36,084 nt of DNA from JAAKFL01 sp964629645. GTDB lineage: Bacteria; Chlamydiota; Chlamydiia; Chlamydiales; SLFE01. Of the stretch, positions 6,974 to 15,639 are shown piece by piece. Under the pieces are notes generated by a model. It worked only from the letters and a program-made list of their open reading frames with translations, had not been told where the DNA came from and ran no database searches. Both the position numbers and the translations under genes were made by a program. The DNA is taken from NCBI GenBank assembly GCA_964629645.1, contig CAZVSU010000015.1, positions 1 through 36,084 on the forward strand, read 5' to 3'. Every line of letters begins with the position of its first letter. Positions within the stretch are counted from its first letter, which is position 1.

Positions 6974-8344
6974 ATGATTGCATGCGAAACACAAGAAGTT
7001 TGGACACAATTTTTAGAATACGTAAAAGACCGATGTTCTGCGACTGCCTTTGGCAACTGGCTGGAACCCATTGAGGTGGTCGACGAATCCGATGAGGCGA
7101 TCACGCTCGGAGTTCCCAATATTTTTGTCCAAGAGTATCTGCTTTCCAACTACCGGAAAGAACTATGTATGTTTTTGCCCTTAAAGGAAGATGGCTCGCC
7201 TGCTGTTCATTTCTTGATTCGGACGCCAAAAAAAGCGCCGGCAGCCATCCCTTCGGCCCCTCAAAAGCAAGCGCCGCTTCCATCTCCTCCTTCCAATTTT
7301 TACGAAGTGAAACTCAACAACCGTTATAAATTCTCGACGTTCATTGAAGGGGCAACAAATCAGTTCATCAAGTCTGCAGCCATCGGCGTTGCCGACAGAC
7401 CCGGAAAATCCTATAATCCTTTGTTCATCCACGGCGGCGTCGGTCTTGGCAAAACCCATATCCTCCACAGTATTGGACATCACATTGCCGAACGCCAAAA
7501 ATCGCTAAAAATTCAATTGATCACAACCGAAGGTTTCATCAATCGTCTCGTTGAGAGCTTAAAAGAAAAGACAATCGGCGAAATGAAGCGGTATTATCGC
7601 TCTGAAGTCGATGTCCTTTTGATCGACGACGTGCAATTTCTGCAGAATCGGCTGAACTTTGAAGAAGAGTTTTGTATTCTCCTCGAGCATTTTGCAAATA
7701 ACGGGAAGCAAGTTGTGATGACCTGCGACAAGCCGCCGGCACAATTAAAACTGTCCGAAAGAATGAAAGCGCGCATGGAGTGGGGTCTCGTGGCACACAT
7801 GGGAGTCCCCGATCTTGAAACGCGGGTTGCCATCATGAAGCACAAATCCGAACAAAAAGGGCTCGATCTTCCGACAGATATCGCTTTCTTTATGGCAGAG
7901 CACCTCTTTAATAACGTGCGGCAGCTCGAAGGCGCTGTGAACCGCCTGAACGCCCACCACCGCCTTTTGAACACCCCGATCACACGTGAATTTGTGATCA
8001 ACACATTGGGCGAGATGTTTCAACAGTCTCCGAAAAACCTCATTTCGGCGAGCCAAGTCCTTAAAGAAGTGGAAACAATTTTCAGGGTCCCGAAAGGGGA
8101 TATTCTCAGTAAAAAGAGAACGCAAGCCGTCGCAGACGCAAGACAAGCGGCCATGTACCTGGCCAAACAATTGGTCAACGATTCAGTGGTATCAATCGCT
8201 GCTTACTTTAATAAAACGCACTCGACTGTTTTGCACGCGTGCAACGCAATTGAAAAAAAGCTCAGCGATATTGAGAAAAAACTTGATGATGATGAAACCT
8301 TGAAACGAAAGATCGACCTCGTCAAACGAAACTTGGGATGTTAG
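6974..8344 (+). CDS. dnaA2: Chromosomal replication initiator DnaA, second copy (DnaA2-type)
   Basis: This AAA+ initiator has 456 residues in the normal domain order. The N-terminal domain I (1-85) includes WTQFLEYVKDRC and AFGNWLEPI. A short Pro/Ala-rich linker (86-107) follows. The ATPase domain has Walker A GGVGLGKT (154-161), Walker B LLIDD (215-219), arginine-finger region SERMKARMEWGL (R267) and sensor II VRQLEGAV. The C-terminal helix-turn-helix has DARQAAMYLAKQL (388-400) and YFNKTHSTVLHA (411-422). Where most DnaA proteins have GRDHTTV, this one reads NKTHSTV, losing the aspartate that contacts the DnaA box. Chlamydiae carry two dnaA genes, and the neighbourhood matches the CT275 copy from memory. 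An AGGGA ribosome-binding site lies 9 nt before the ATG. It ends tail to tail with the 245-aa gene. Confidence 0.95.
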   Translation: MIACETQEVWTQFLEYVKDRCSATAFGNWLEPIEVVDESDEAITLGVPNIFVQEYLLSNYRKELCMFLPLKEDGSPAVHFLIRTPKKAPAAIPSAPQKQAPLPSPPSNFYEVKLNNRYKFSTFIEGATNQFIKSAAIGVADRPGKSYNPLFIHGGVGLGKTHILHSIGHHIAERQKSLKIQLITTEGFINRLVESLKEKTIGEMKRYYRSEVDVLLIDDVQFLQNRLNFEEEFCILLEHFANNGKQVVMTCDKPPAQLKLSERMKARMEWGLVAHMGVPDLETRVAIMKHKSEQKGLDLPTDIAFFMAEHLFNNVRQLEGAVNRLNAHHRLLNTPITREFVINTLGEMFQQSPKNLISASQVLKEVETIFRVPKGDILSKKRTQAVADARQAAMYLAKQLVNDSVVSIAAYFNKTHSTVLHACNAIEKKLSDIEKKLDDDETLKRKIDLVKRNLGC

Positions 8345-8357
8345 GTGCGCTATGCTG

Positions 8358-9095
8358 TCAAGATCGAAGGCGCTGATTGCGTCCAAGAAGCTCTCCTTCG
8401 ATCCGCCCCTCATAGAGACTGCTCATCCCCTCAAAGAGGCGCCAATCTTCACGCATCTGTAGAAACGCCTCTTTTAATTCGACCTGATCCTCTTGAGAAA
8501 GCTCCCCGATTAAACGTTGAAAATCGCGATAATCGTTTGAATCTTCTTTTTTTAGATAGCGTCTAAGACCGCGCAAAACGGCTCTTTTCCTTTCGTATGC
8601 GTCTTTGACGAGTCTTCGTCTTTCGCGAACCCCTTCTCGATCTCTTTTCACCGCTTGACGCTCCTGATCTTTTTTTCTCTCCGCTTTGCTTTCTTCTGCT
8701 TTCCCCTCAAGTTTATCGATCGTGACTTTTGTCAGAAAATCGAAAACTTTTGAAACCGTCCGCGCCGAAAGTGTGTACTGGGATCCTATGATCGGAGAAA
8801 AGTCGGGCCGCCTCTGACTCCCTGCCGGCCCACCTCGTTTTACGGGGGAGGCGTCGGGCGGGACAGTCTTTGTAAAAACCCGGTCGACCGACTGAAACGT
8901 GGCGTGACTCTCTTTATCAATGGCCTTTGCCTGAAAACTTTTTGATTCGACTTGATCGGGAGCTGATATCGAGCCGAGCTGAGGCAGAGCGACAGCCTCA
9001 ATACCCTTTTGGTCGGCGTTGATTTCTGGAAGGGTAATTTGATGCTCAAAATCAACAACTTCTCGCTTCTCCACTGGTGAAATGCCTTCAGTCAT
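8358..9095 (-). CDS. Hypothetical charged coiled-coil protein, possible secreted effector
   Basis: The protein has 245 residues and I recognise no family. The N-terminal half (1-105) looks disordered, rich in Ser, Pro, Val and Gln, without a Sec signal or membrane span. The middle (about 120-175) is an extremely charged helix with dense Lys/Arg/Glu (EGKAEESKAERKKDQERQAVKRDREG), very likely a coiled coil. The C-terminal part (180-240) is amphipathic helix. A disordered Ser/Thr-containing N terminus followed by a coiled coil is common among chlamydial type III substrates and Inc-associated proteins, but that is inference. The gene has its own promoter, with a GAGGAG ribosome-binding site 5 nt before the ATG. 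Its 3' end faces dnaA2 with a 13-nt gap. Confidence 0.85.
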   Translation of the reverse strand: MTEGISPVEKREVVDFEHQITLPEINADQKGIEAVALPQLGSISAPDQVESKSFQAKAIDKESHATFQSVDRVFTKTVPPDASPVKRGGPAGSQRRPDFSPIIGSQYTLSARTVSKVFDFLTKVTIDKLEGKAEESKAERKKDQERQAVKRDREGVRERRRLVKDAYERKRAVLRGLRRYLKKEDSNDYRDFQRLIGELSQEDQVELKEAFLQMREDWRLFEGMSSLYEGRIEGELLGRNQRLRS

Positions 9096-9120
9096 ATTAA
9101 CTCCTCGTTAAGTATCCACT

Positions 9121-9149
9121 ATTATATTAAAATAAATATTACTTGTAAA
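9121..9149 (-). promoter_or_regulatory. Sigma-70-type promoter of the 245-aa coiled-coil gene
   Basis: On the minus strand TTTACA (9144-9149) is separated by exactly 17 nt from a perfect TATAAT (9121-9126). The predicted start is near 9114, about 19 nt before the ATG. The block 9115-9175 is almost pure A/T, unlike its surroundings. The stop of comF (9155-9157) lies immediately upstream. Confidence 0.7.
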
Positions 9150-9154
9150 ATAAA

Positions 9155-9928
9155 TTATATTATATTGTAATAAACGTTTTTTTCTGATTTCATATGGGAA
9201 TCTGACTCTTTTTTTAAAAAAGTCAGCCCGTAGATCAGCCTCGGCCATCCCGATAACAAGGCTTCGCCGCACTTATTCATTGTATTTCCGGAGGACGTGA
9301 TGCCGTCGATGATTAAGACCACTTTATCTTGAACATGGTCTCGATATTTTGATCTGAACTGGTAAGTTGAGGAGGCATCGGAAAAAAGGAGATCAACGCA
9401 AGATGCGTTCAGAAAGGAAGCAAGTTTTAAGGCTACAAGGCGATTTCCATCAAAACATCCCGCTAAACGGCGTTCGAAAACAAGCGGAACGTAAGTGACC
9501 AAATCGGGAAGCTCCCAACCTAGCTTATGCCATTGAAGCACGGTATAAGCTGCGATCGACTCGGCGAAGAGACGATGATTTGTGTGTTCCATTTGACGAA
9601 ACAAAGAGACAGCAGGGCCAAAACAGGGAAAGACAGACCCCATCCGGTAGAAAGGAATACGTTTGCCGCTGCAATCATGGCATCGACGACTTTTAGGGGC
9701 CCAATTTTTTGAAAAGCAGCGGGGACACCTTCCTTTACTATCAAGTGGTTCCATAAGGTGCGTGCATACCGGGCAAAGAATATGAGACGTTTGATTTAAA
9801 GGCTCAAGACAGTGGAGGCAAAGGGGAGGATATAAAAGCGATAGGCATCCCGTTTTCAAGTTGGACAGAAGCGCCAAAACGCGTCTCAATTGGGATCCGA
9901 TGGCACCTAAAAATCGAGATTGTGGCAT
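9155..9928 (-). CDS. comF: ComF-family protein: zinc-ribbon-like N terminus plus divergent phosphoribosyltransferase domain
   Basis: From the ATG at 9928 the protein has 257 residues, typical for ComF. An upstream in-frame start (10120) would overlap the preceding gene by about 150 nt. The 9928 ATG has an AAGG at 8 nt spacing, so it is chosen. The N-terminal region carries four CxxC pairs (C37/40, C52/55, C68/71, C83/86), a double zinc-ribbon pattern. The PRTase part has TYVPLVFERR and the PRPP loop LIIDGITSSGNT (205-216). In active enzymes this loop is usually VDDVxTTGxT; here the second Asp is Gly, so activity is doubtful. ComF proteins are linked to DNA uptake and single-strand processing. 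It lies 38 nt after the large AsmA-like gene on the same strand, probably in the same transcript. Confidence 0.82.
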   Translation of the reverse strand: MPQSRFLGAIGSQLRRVLALLSNLKTGCLSLLYPPLCLHCLEPLNQTSHILCPVCTHLMEPLDSKGRCPRCFSKNWAPKSRRCHDCSGKRIPFYRMGSVFPCFGPAVSLFRQMEHTNHRLFAESIAAYTVLQWHKLGWELPDLVTYVPLVFERRLAGCFDGNRLVALKLASFLNASCVDLLFSDASSTYQFRSKYRDHVQDKVVLIIDGITSSGNTMNKCGEALLSGWPRLIYGLTFLKKESDSHMKSEKNVYYNII

Positions 9929-9966
9929 AAGAGATACCTTGCTAATGATGGGTTGAATAGGAATCT

Positions 9967-12900
9967 TTAAGGAACGGCCAGTTGTTTTGTTTGGCAAAGC
10001 GAAATATCGGGCTGCTCGGCTGTGCCGCCAATCACAATGGAGAGAAGGTCCCCTATTCTTACTTTGGAGTGATGGGGAATCAAATGAAAAATCATGTCCA
10101 ATTTGCCGTCGAGCTGCCATACGCTTTCCCGCTCCCGAGGGAGCTGGTAGCGAAATCTGTGCCTTTGATCGACAACATCGGTCAAAGAGGTCAAAATGAC
10201 ACTTCCCTCATTCATTTCAAACGTGAGGGCGCCCGACAACGGTTTAAGCGACGAAATATCTTGGATTTTCTCTTTGAGCAAAGGGTAATTTCTCAATTCC
10301 GATCGGGGCGCAGTTGAAAATTTCAGCCGCCCTTTACCGCTGGGCCGGTTCGGTTTTGATAAATCAACGGAAACATCGTGCAGCTCAAGTTCATCGAGAA
10401 GGACCTCCTGATCTAAAAATTCCCTCCACTTTAAACCTGCGGCAATCGCGATGCCTTGTCCTTGCACGCGGGGAATGACGAGCGTGCAGTCGCGATCGCT
10501 GTCCAGCTTTGCCATGGCGTAAGGACACGTCACCTGACCGGGATTGAGGGTCCAAGTCAGATCACGGCACAGAAGCTGCTGACGGTCAAGCGACAGATTC
10601 ATATGAAACGCGGGACCGAAGGCCGATCCTTCTAAGAGATCGCCATTGCGATGCAAAGCGATATCAGCGCCCCCGACCTCCCCTTCGATTCTGTCGATTG
10701 TCAATTGTTCGGTTTTCCCTTTGCTCCACCACACTCTCAAAAAATGGTCGCCCTCATATAAATAAAGGTGTCCGCTCGGGAATGATTTTCCCGGATAAGT
10801 CGTTGTCGCGTGCATCCAACGATTGAGAAGCCGGCAGTCGGCCGCGATTGAAATCTCCTGATCCACCTTGTGGAACCGGAAATCTTTGAGCGTCCACTCT
10901 CTGCCCTGGAAACAATAAAGTCCGTCTTCAAAAGTGATGGTCGTCACGCTTTGCAACGGGTTCAGCTGAAAATCGATGGACGCACGCAACGTATTTTTGG
11001 GCTTAACCTCGCTCAAAAAGGCAGAAAGCGATGAATGGACTCCTCCATGAAAATGGCGCTTTGTCAATTGCGTAAATGTTTCCCATTGCGACTCTGGTAC
11101 CGTCAAACCCAAATTCTCGACAAGAAGTTCGTGGCGGACCAAATTAAGTTCTACCCTCCCCACATCGAAGATGACCGCATGCGCCGCTTGCGGGGCCGGT
11201 TTCACTCCTTGAACGACAAAACCTTCACTCGACTGAAATTCGACAAGCAGGTCGCTGCTTGCGGCGATGGGCATACGGTCGACGACAATATCTTTGAGCG
11301 AAGCTTGAATCGAACAGTTGACGTCCCACTCCCCTTCGTCCTCAATCATGACAAGCGTCCCCTTGCCGGCTCTCAATGAGCCGTTCACTGAAAATCGTTT
11401 AAGAAGCGGCTGCACAAAGTCAATCTTCTTCAGGTCAGCAAGGCCGCACTCGATCAGGTGAACATTTGCGTCAATTTGTTTGAAATTCGACGAGACGTGT
11501 CCATCGAGCCCCACAACAGCTCCCTCTCCCCATTGACATCCCATAAATTTGATGCGAATCCCTTCGAGACTTGTTTCGAAATCAGCGGCAAGAGATAAGT
11601 CGTCCAGTTGAAGCGTCTCAATATGCCACTCGTTGCCATCTGATTCCATGGAAAAACGCAAGTCGTGACATTTCTGACCGCCGGCAACGAGATTTGTTCC
11701 ATGCAGAAAAGCAGACGCTTTTTTTTCGTCATAATCAACCTTAAAAAAAAGATTTCCTTCAATCGGGCGGTCGATCAAGTGTTGATAATGTCTTAGGAGA
11801 GGAATGAAATCGATATTTTCCTTGAGCGCGGAGAGCTGCAAAGACGCGGCCAGATGAAGCCGGTCCACCTCTCCTTTTCGATCTAGGCGCAAAGAGAGCT
11901 CTTCGGGATACATGGCGCCGATGTGCGTCACCTCGGGATCAAACTCAATGTCCCAAAACCCTGACGTGAAACAGGAATGTCCGCAGAGACGAAGCCAGTC
12001 CCTATTTTTATCACCGCACCAAAAGTCAAAGCGGCGATCACCGCCCGGAAAATAGGACCACTCCAAGGTTTCGATCACCACAGAGTGTTGCGGCGAACCA
12101 TAAAGACTGAGTATGCCGGTCCCTTGATCGACGTGCAAATGGCACGTTGCGATGTCATAAGTAAAAGAAAGATCTAATTGGTCCGCATCCAGACCGATCA
12201 GTTCATACGCGACATGTCCCCGGCTCAAATAAGCTGACGCTGTTCCCTCTAAGGATTGATCTTTCGGCCGCCAACTGAGCGGGCTCCCTTCTTCTCGAAT
12301 CGATATCTGACCGGATTGAAGTGAACCTAAAAAGGGAACGTCTCTATCAAGGCGAGCGAAAATCGCGGATACGTCTTCGACTGATCCTTCAAACATGTGG
12401 GGAGTCAATTCGAATTCGAGATCAGGCGAAAATATGCATCGAATATCGCCCAAAAAGGAGAGGCCGTAGCCTTGGGCCTTCAAATTTTGAAATCGCCACT
12501 GTCCCCTTTCGTAAAAACAATCAACTGATGTGATTTGAAAAGTCAGATCGCGAGCCGGAAAGGTGAGGCTCCCTTCTTGCAAGGTCCCGATCATGTGCGT
12601 TTGTCGCTCAAAAAAAGGCAAGACGACATGCGCGCACCCTTGATTTTCGAGGGAAAACGACCACCTCTTAGTGTCTATGCGCGCATTTTGCGAAGCGATA
12701 TCGAGGTGAAGTTCAGAAGCATTGAAGCGCCCTTCCACATCAGCATGTCCGCTCAAGACAATCGGCTCGGACACAAAATAAGTCAGGGGGAGAGAGCCCA
12801 GCGCGAGATCCCGGCCGCTCAGCACGCCGTCTCGAAACGATAAATCATCATTAAAGAAAAGGGAAAAGTCACATTCGGCCTTATCTTGAAACGTCGCTGT

Positions 12901-13989
12901 GCCGTTGAACCCTTTGATCAAATGATCCCAAACCGAAGCGACTTCGAACTGTTCGCCCCAGGCGTGCGCGTATCCAACACCTTCCCGATAGACAACCTCT
13001 CCCTGGATGTCATCGGAAAAGAAAGCGAGATGCGATCCGTCGAGAATTTCGCTCTCTGCCTTCCGTACATCAGCCTCAAACTCCAGGGAGCCAAAAAACC
13101 CGGCGGCTCTTAAGCGCATTTCGTTTCCCTCGGCTTCAAAGATGGCGTTTAAGCCTTCCACCTTTCCGCTTGAAGACGCCAACTCGCCGTCGCGAACGAC
13201 AAGCCGATGCTTGCCTCCTTCGGAAATCCAAGCCAAGGAGGGAATAGAACCTTGCCAATTTTCTGAAGATAAATGAACGCTCTGCCCTTCGACAGAGGCG
13301 TCAAACCTCCCCTCGTGATGAATCAGCATCCCGGAAAAGACTCCCCCTTCGACCGTCATCGGCATAGGCAGCTGCGCCAGCTCCATCATCTGATCCAAAA
13401 AGAGAGTGTGCCGGCACTCAGTGCCGACAATCCCAAAATCGCAGGTCTCAGGACTCAAATGAAAACGTGCCGCATAACGGCCGATCTGAGCCGCACCTTC
13501 TACAGAAGAGCCTAAATAAACCTCAAAAAGCAAAGGGTGTGTTTCGCGGCCCGCCTTAACTGTCCCATCTCCTGATAAGGCAAACTCAAGGCCAAAGACA
13601 TGCTGGCTGGGACGGCTCCACCTCCCCTTTTGACCGCTTCCGGCGAACTCTGGCACATGCCATTCAAAATCTGTAAGATGAGCCTTTACCTTAAGAGTAT
13701 TTTCTCTCAAATTGTAATCAATGGCGACGCGTACTTCCGGGCACGTAAGAGGCCCGATTGAAAAGGGAGCGTCCGCAATGGGTGCAGCTTTGACACCTTC
13801 GAGTAAAACGCCCCCTTCCTTAAGAGTGACGATCCGGTCGAATGTCATCTCGACCCCTAAAGTTTTGCGGCAATGCTCTTTGACCGTCCACTCGACAAAG
13901 CTCTGTTTGAGGCTCGGCCAGCAAAAGAAAAATGCCGCCGCCGCGATGACCGGAAAAAGGATAAGAATCAATAGGTTCCGTTTTTGCAT
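9967..13989 (-). CDS. Very large AsmA/TamB-like (bridge-type) membrane-anchored protein
   Basis: The protein has 1340 residues. It begins with an uncleaved-looking signal anchor (about 5-24). A segment typical of the AsmA/TamB/YhdP superfamily follows, with short strands such as VEMTFDRIVTLKEGGVLLEGVKAA and CPEVRVAIDYN. The remainder is monotonous beta-rich sequence made of repeated alternating hydrophobic strands. It ends in GDLLSIVIGGTAEQPDISL, close to the closing xxGTxxxPxI pattern of AsmA-like C termini. Such proteins form long hydrophobic grooves that span the periplasm and move phospholipids or help insert outer-membrane proteins. Family assignment rests on architecture, not on an exact motif. 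A sigma-70-type promoter lies so close that the transcript would be nearly leaderless; no ribosome-binding site is visible at the ATG. comF follows 38 nt downstream. Confidence 0.85.
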   Translation of the reverse strand: MQKRNLLILILFPVIAAAAFFFCWPSLKQSFVEWTVKEHCRKTLGVEMTFDRIVTLKEGGVLLEGVKAAPIADAPFSIGPLTCPEVRVAIDYNLRENTLKVKAHLTDFEWHVPEFAGSGQKGRWSRPSQHVFGLEFALSGDGTVKAGRETHPLLFEVYLGSSVEGAAQIGRYAARFHLSPETCDFGIVGTECRHTLFLDQMMELAQLPMPMTVEGGVFSGMLIHHEGRFDASVEGQSVHLSSENWQGSIPSLAWISEGGKHRLVVRDGELASSSGKVEGLNAIFEAEGNEMRLRAAGFFGSLEFEADVRKAESEILDGSHLAFFSDDIQGEVVYREGVGYAHAWGEQFEVASVWDHLIKGFNGTATFQDKAECDFSLFFNDDLSFRDGVLSGRDLALGSLPLTYFVSEPIVLSGHADVEGRFNASELHLDIASQNARIDTKRWSFSLENQGCAHVVLPFFERQTHMIGTLQEGSLTFPARDLTFQITSVDCFYERGQWRFQNLKAQGYGLSFLGDIRCIFSPDLEFELTPHMFEGSVEDVSAIFARLDRDVPFLGSLQSGQISIREEGSPLSWRPKDQSLEGTASAYLSRGHVAYELIGLDADQLDLSFTYDIATCHLHVDQGTGILSLYGSPQHSVVIETLEWSYFPGGDRRFDFWCGDKNRDWLRLCGHSCFTSGFWDIEFDPEVTHIGAMYPEELSLRLDRKGEVDRLHLAASLQLSALKENIDFIPLLRHYQHLIDRPIEGNLFFKVDYDEKKASAFLHGTNLVAGGQKCHDLRFSMESDGNEWHIETLQLDDLSLAADFETSLEGIRIKFMGCQWGEGAVVGLDGHVSSNFKQIDANVHLIECGLADLKKIDFVQPLLKRFSVNGSLRAGKGTLVMIEDEGEWDVNCSIQASLKDIVVDRMPIAASSDLLVEFQSSEGFVVQGVKPAPQAAHAVIFDVGRVELNLVRHELLVENLGLTVPESQWETFTQLTKRHFHGGVHSSLSAFLSEVKPKNTLRASIDFQLNPLQSVTTITFEDGLYCFQGREWTLKDFRFHKVDQEISIAADCRLLNRWMHATTTYPGKSFPSGHLYLYEGDHFLRVWWSKGKTEQLTIDRIEGEVGGADIALHRNGDLLEGSAFGPAFHMNLSLDRQQLLCRDLTWTLNPGQVTCPYAMAKLDSDRDCTLVIPRVQGQGIAIAAGLKWREFLDQEVLLDELELHDVSVDLSKPNRPSGKGRLKFSTAPRSELRNYPLLKEKIQDISSLKPLSGALTFEMNEGSVILTSLTDVVDQRHRFRYQLPRERESVWQLDGKLDMIFHLIPHHSKVRIGDLLSIVIGGTAEQPDISLCQTKQLAVP

Positions 13990-13997
13990 TCACAACA

Positions 13998-14026
13998 TTT
14001 ATAGAAAATCTCACGATTTCTCCCAA
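13998..14026 (-). promoter_or_regulatory. Promoter of the AsmA/TamB-like gene
   Basis: On the minus strand TTGGGA (14021-14026), a 17-nt spacer and TATAAA (13998-14003) form a good sigma-70-type promoter. The predicted start at about 13991 is only about 2 nt before the ATG at 13989. Confidence 0.6.
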
Positions 14027-14051
14027 GAGATTTCCTGAGTGTCAATTCTCT

Positions 14052-14079
14052 TTGCCAAAAACCAAGTTTTGAGTTTAAT
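14052..14079 (+). promoter_or_regulatory. Probable promoter of the nqrBCDE operon
   Basis: TTGCCA (14052-14057) and TTTAAT (14074-14079) are separated by 16 nt on the plus strand. They give a predicted start near 14086. An AAGGA lies about 12 nt before the nqrB ATG at 14104. The promoter is back to back with that of the AsmA-like gene. Confidence 0.5.
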
Positions 14080-14103
14080 TAGGAAAAAAGGACAGACCAC
14101 GCA

Positions 14104-15639
14104 ATGCTTAGAAAACTCCTTGATTACCAGATGTCATTGACCGAGAAAAACAAAACTCTTGCAAAACTCAAACCTGCATTCGCCGCCCTCGACACATTCC
14201 TTTACGAAGCTCCCGTCAACACTAAGACCGCTCCCCATATCCGCGATGCTGTTGACCTTAAGCGCTGGATGATTTTAGTCGTCGTCGCCATGATTCCCGC
14301 GATTTTGGCCGGAATCTGGAACACAGGACTTCAGAGCTTTGTTTATTCCAGCGGCGATTACAGGCTGATGAACGAGTACCTCGCCTCTTTGAACTCTTTG
14401 GGCGATTATTTCGCTTTTGCAGGAAAAGACAACCGCTGGATGACGATCATTGCCGAGGGATCGATGATCTTTTTTCCCATCATGCTCGTCTCCTATGCTG
14501 CCGGCGGGATCACAGAGGTGATTTTTGCGATCGTGCGAGGCCACGATGTCGCAGAGGGTTTCTTAGTCTCAGGGATGTTGATTCCCCTCGTTATGCCTCC
14601 CACTGTTCCCCTTTGGATGGTTGCTGTCGGAACTGTCGTGGGGATCGCGGTCGCGAAGGAATTCTTCGGCGGCACCGGCATGAATATTGTCAATCCGGCG
14701 CTTTCTGTCCGCGCCTTTCTTTTCTTCGGATATCCTACGCGCCTATCCGGTGAGGTTTGGGTAGGGCAGAACCCCGTTGTCGTCCGCAACAGCCTAGTAA
14801 AAATGAATAACGAATCGGGCCGTTCCATGATCGACGGTTTCACGCAGGCGACGAAATTGAATCAATTCAATGTGTCTCCCGACATCAAACAGATCCACGT
14901 GGATGCGATCGCGACAAATAATCTGGGAGAAAATGTCCGAAATTTCGATCTGATCAAGCAGTACTTTGCAAAGTGGGTCGCATCGAGCGGTCAAGAGGCA
15001 ACCCTTGGAAAGCTCTCAGCCGATCAACTGAAAAGCTTTGTGACAGCGCCTGCTGCAGAAGGAGGTCTTGGCCTCTCTGTCGGCAACTATTTTGACGCCT
15101 ACCATTTTTCATCGCTTCAATACGGCATAGGAGAAACGAACGGAAACTGGCTCTTCTTTTTAGGCAATAAGCTCGGGTGCATCGGAGAAACAAGCGTTTT
15201 GGCGATTTTGATCGGAGCGCTTATCATCATGTACTTTAATGTGGGAAATTGGCGGACAATGGTAGGTGTGGCCTTGGGACTCTTCGGCTTTGCCAGCCTG
15301 CTCGAGTGGGGCTCTTTTTTCCTCACCGCCGACAACGGTGCGTGGACCGCGGCTCAGTTTGGCTTTCCGGCCTACAAAATGCTCCTCTTAGGGGGTGTCG
15401 CTTTCGGTCTTGTCTACATGGCCACAGATCCCGTCTCCTCCCCCGACCGCAATAAGTCCATGTGGATATACGGAATTCTTATCGGCGTCATCACGATCAT
15501 TATCCGTTACATCAATCCCGCTTACCCGGAGGGTGTGATGCTCGCCATTTTGACCGGAAATGTCTTCGCCCCGCTCATCGATTACTATGTCGTTTTGAAC
15601 TACAGGAGAAGGAGGAAACGTGCCGCAGTCGCCACCTAG
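14104..15639 (+). CDS. nqrB: Na+-translocating NADH:quinone reductase subunit B
   Basis: NqrB has 511 residues here, similar to other chlamydial NqrB proteins. It is the main membrane subunit of the sodium-pumping NADH dehydrogenase and carries covalent FMN. It opens with a cytoplasmic arm (1-53). Membrane helices lie at about 54-73, 117-145, 152-187, 340-400 and 425-500. The flavinylation motif DGFTQAT is at 244-250, so T250 should bear FMN; many relatives read DGxSGAT. EFFGGTGMNIVNPALSVRAFLFF (186-208) is a hallmark block. It is the first gene of nqrBCDE and its end overlaps nqrC by 20 nt. NqrA and NqrF are not in the window, as in C. trachomatis where they are encoded elsewhere. Confidence 0.97.
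   Translation: MLRKLLDYQMSLTEKNKTLAKLKPAFAALDTFLYEAPVNTKTAPHIRDAVDLKRWMILVVVAMIPAILAGIWNTGLQSFVYSSGDYRLMNEYLASLNSLGDYFAFAGKDNRWMTIIAEGSMIFFPIMLVSYAAGGITEVIFAIVRGHDVAEGFLVSGMLIPLVMPPTVPLWMVAVGTVVGIAVAKEFFGGTGMNIVNPALSVRAFLFFGYPTRLSGEVWVGQNPVVVRNSLVKMNNESGRSMIDGFTQATKLNQFNVSPDIKQIHVDAIATNNLGENVRNFDLIKQYFAKWVASSGQEATLGKLSADQLKSFVTAPAAEGGLGLSVGNYFDAYHFSSLQYGIGETNGNWLFFLGNKLGCIGETSVLAILIGALIIMYFNVGNWRTMVGVALGLFGFASLLEWGSFFLTADNGAWTAAQFGFPAYKMLLLGGVAFGLVYMATDPVSSPDRNKSMWIYGILIGVITIIIRYINPAYPEGVMLAILTGNVFAPLIDYYVVLNYRRRRKRAAVAT

Noticed and set aside
9929..10120. Longer N terminus for ComF
   Set aside because: It would overlap the AsmA-like gene by about 150 nt and adds 64 residues unlike ComF. The ATG at 9928 has a ribosome-binding site.
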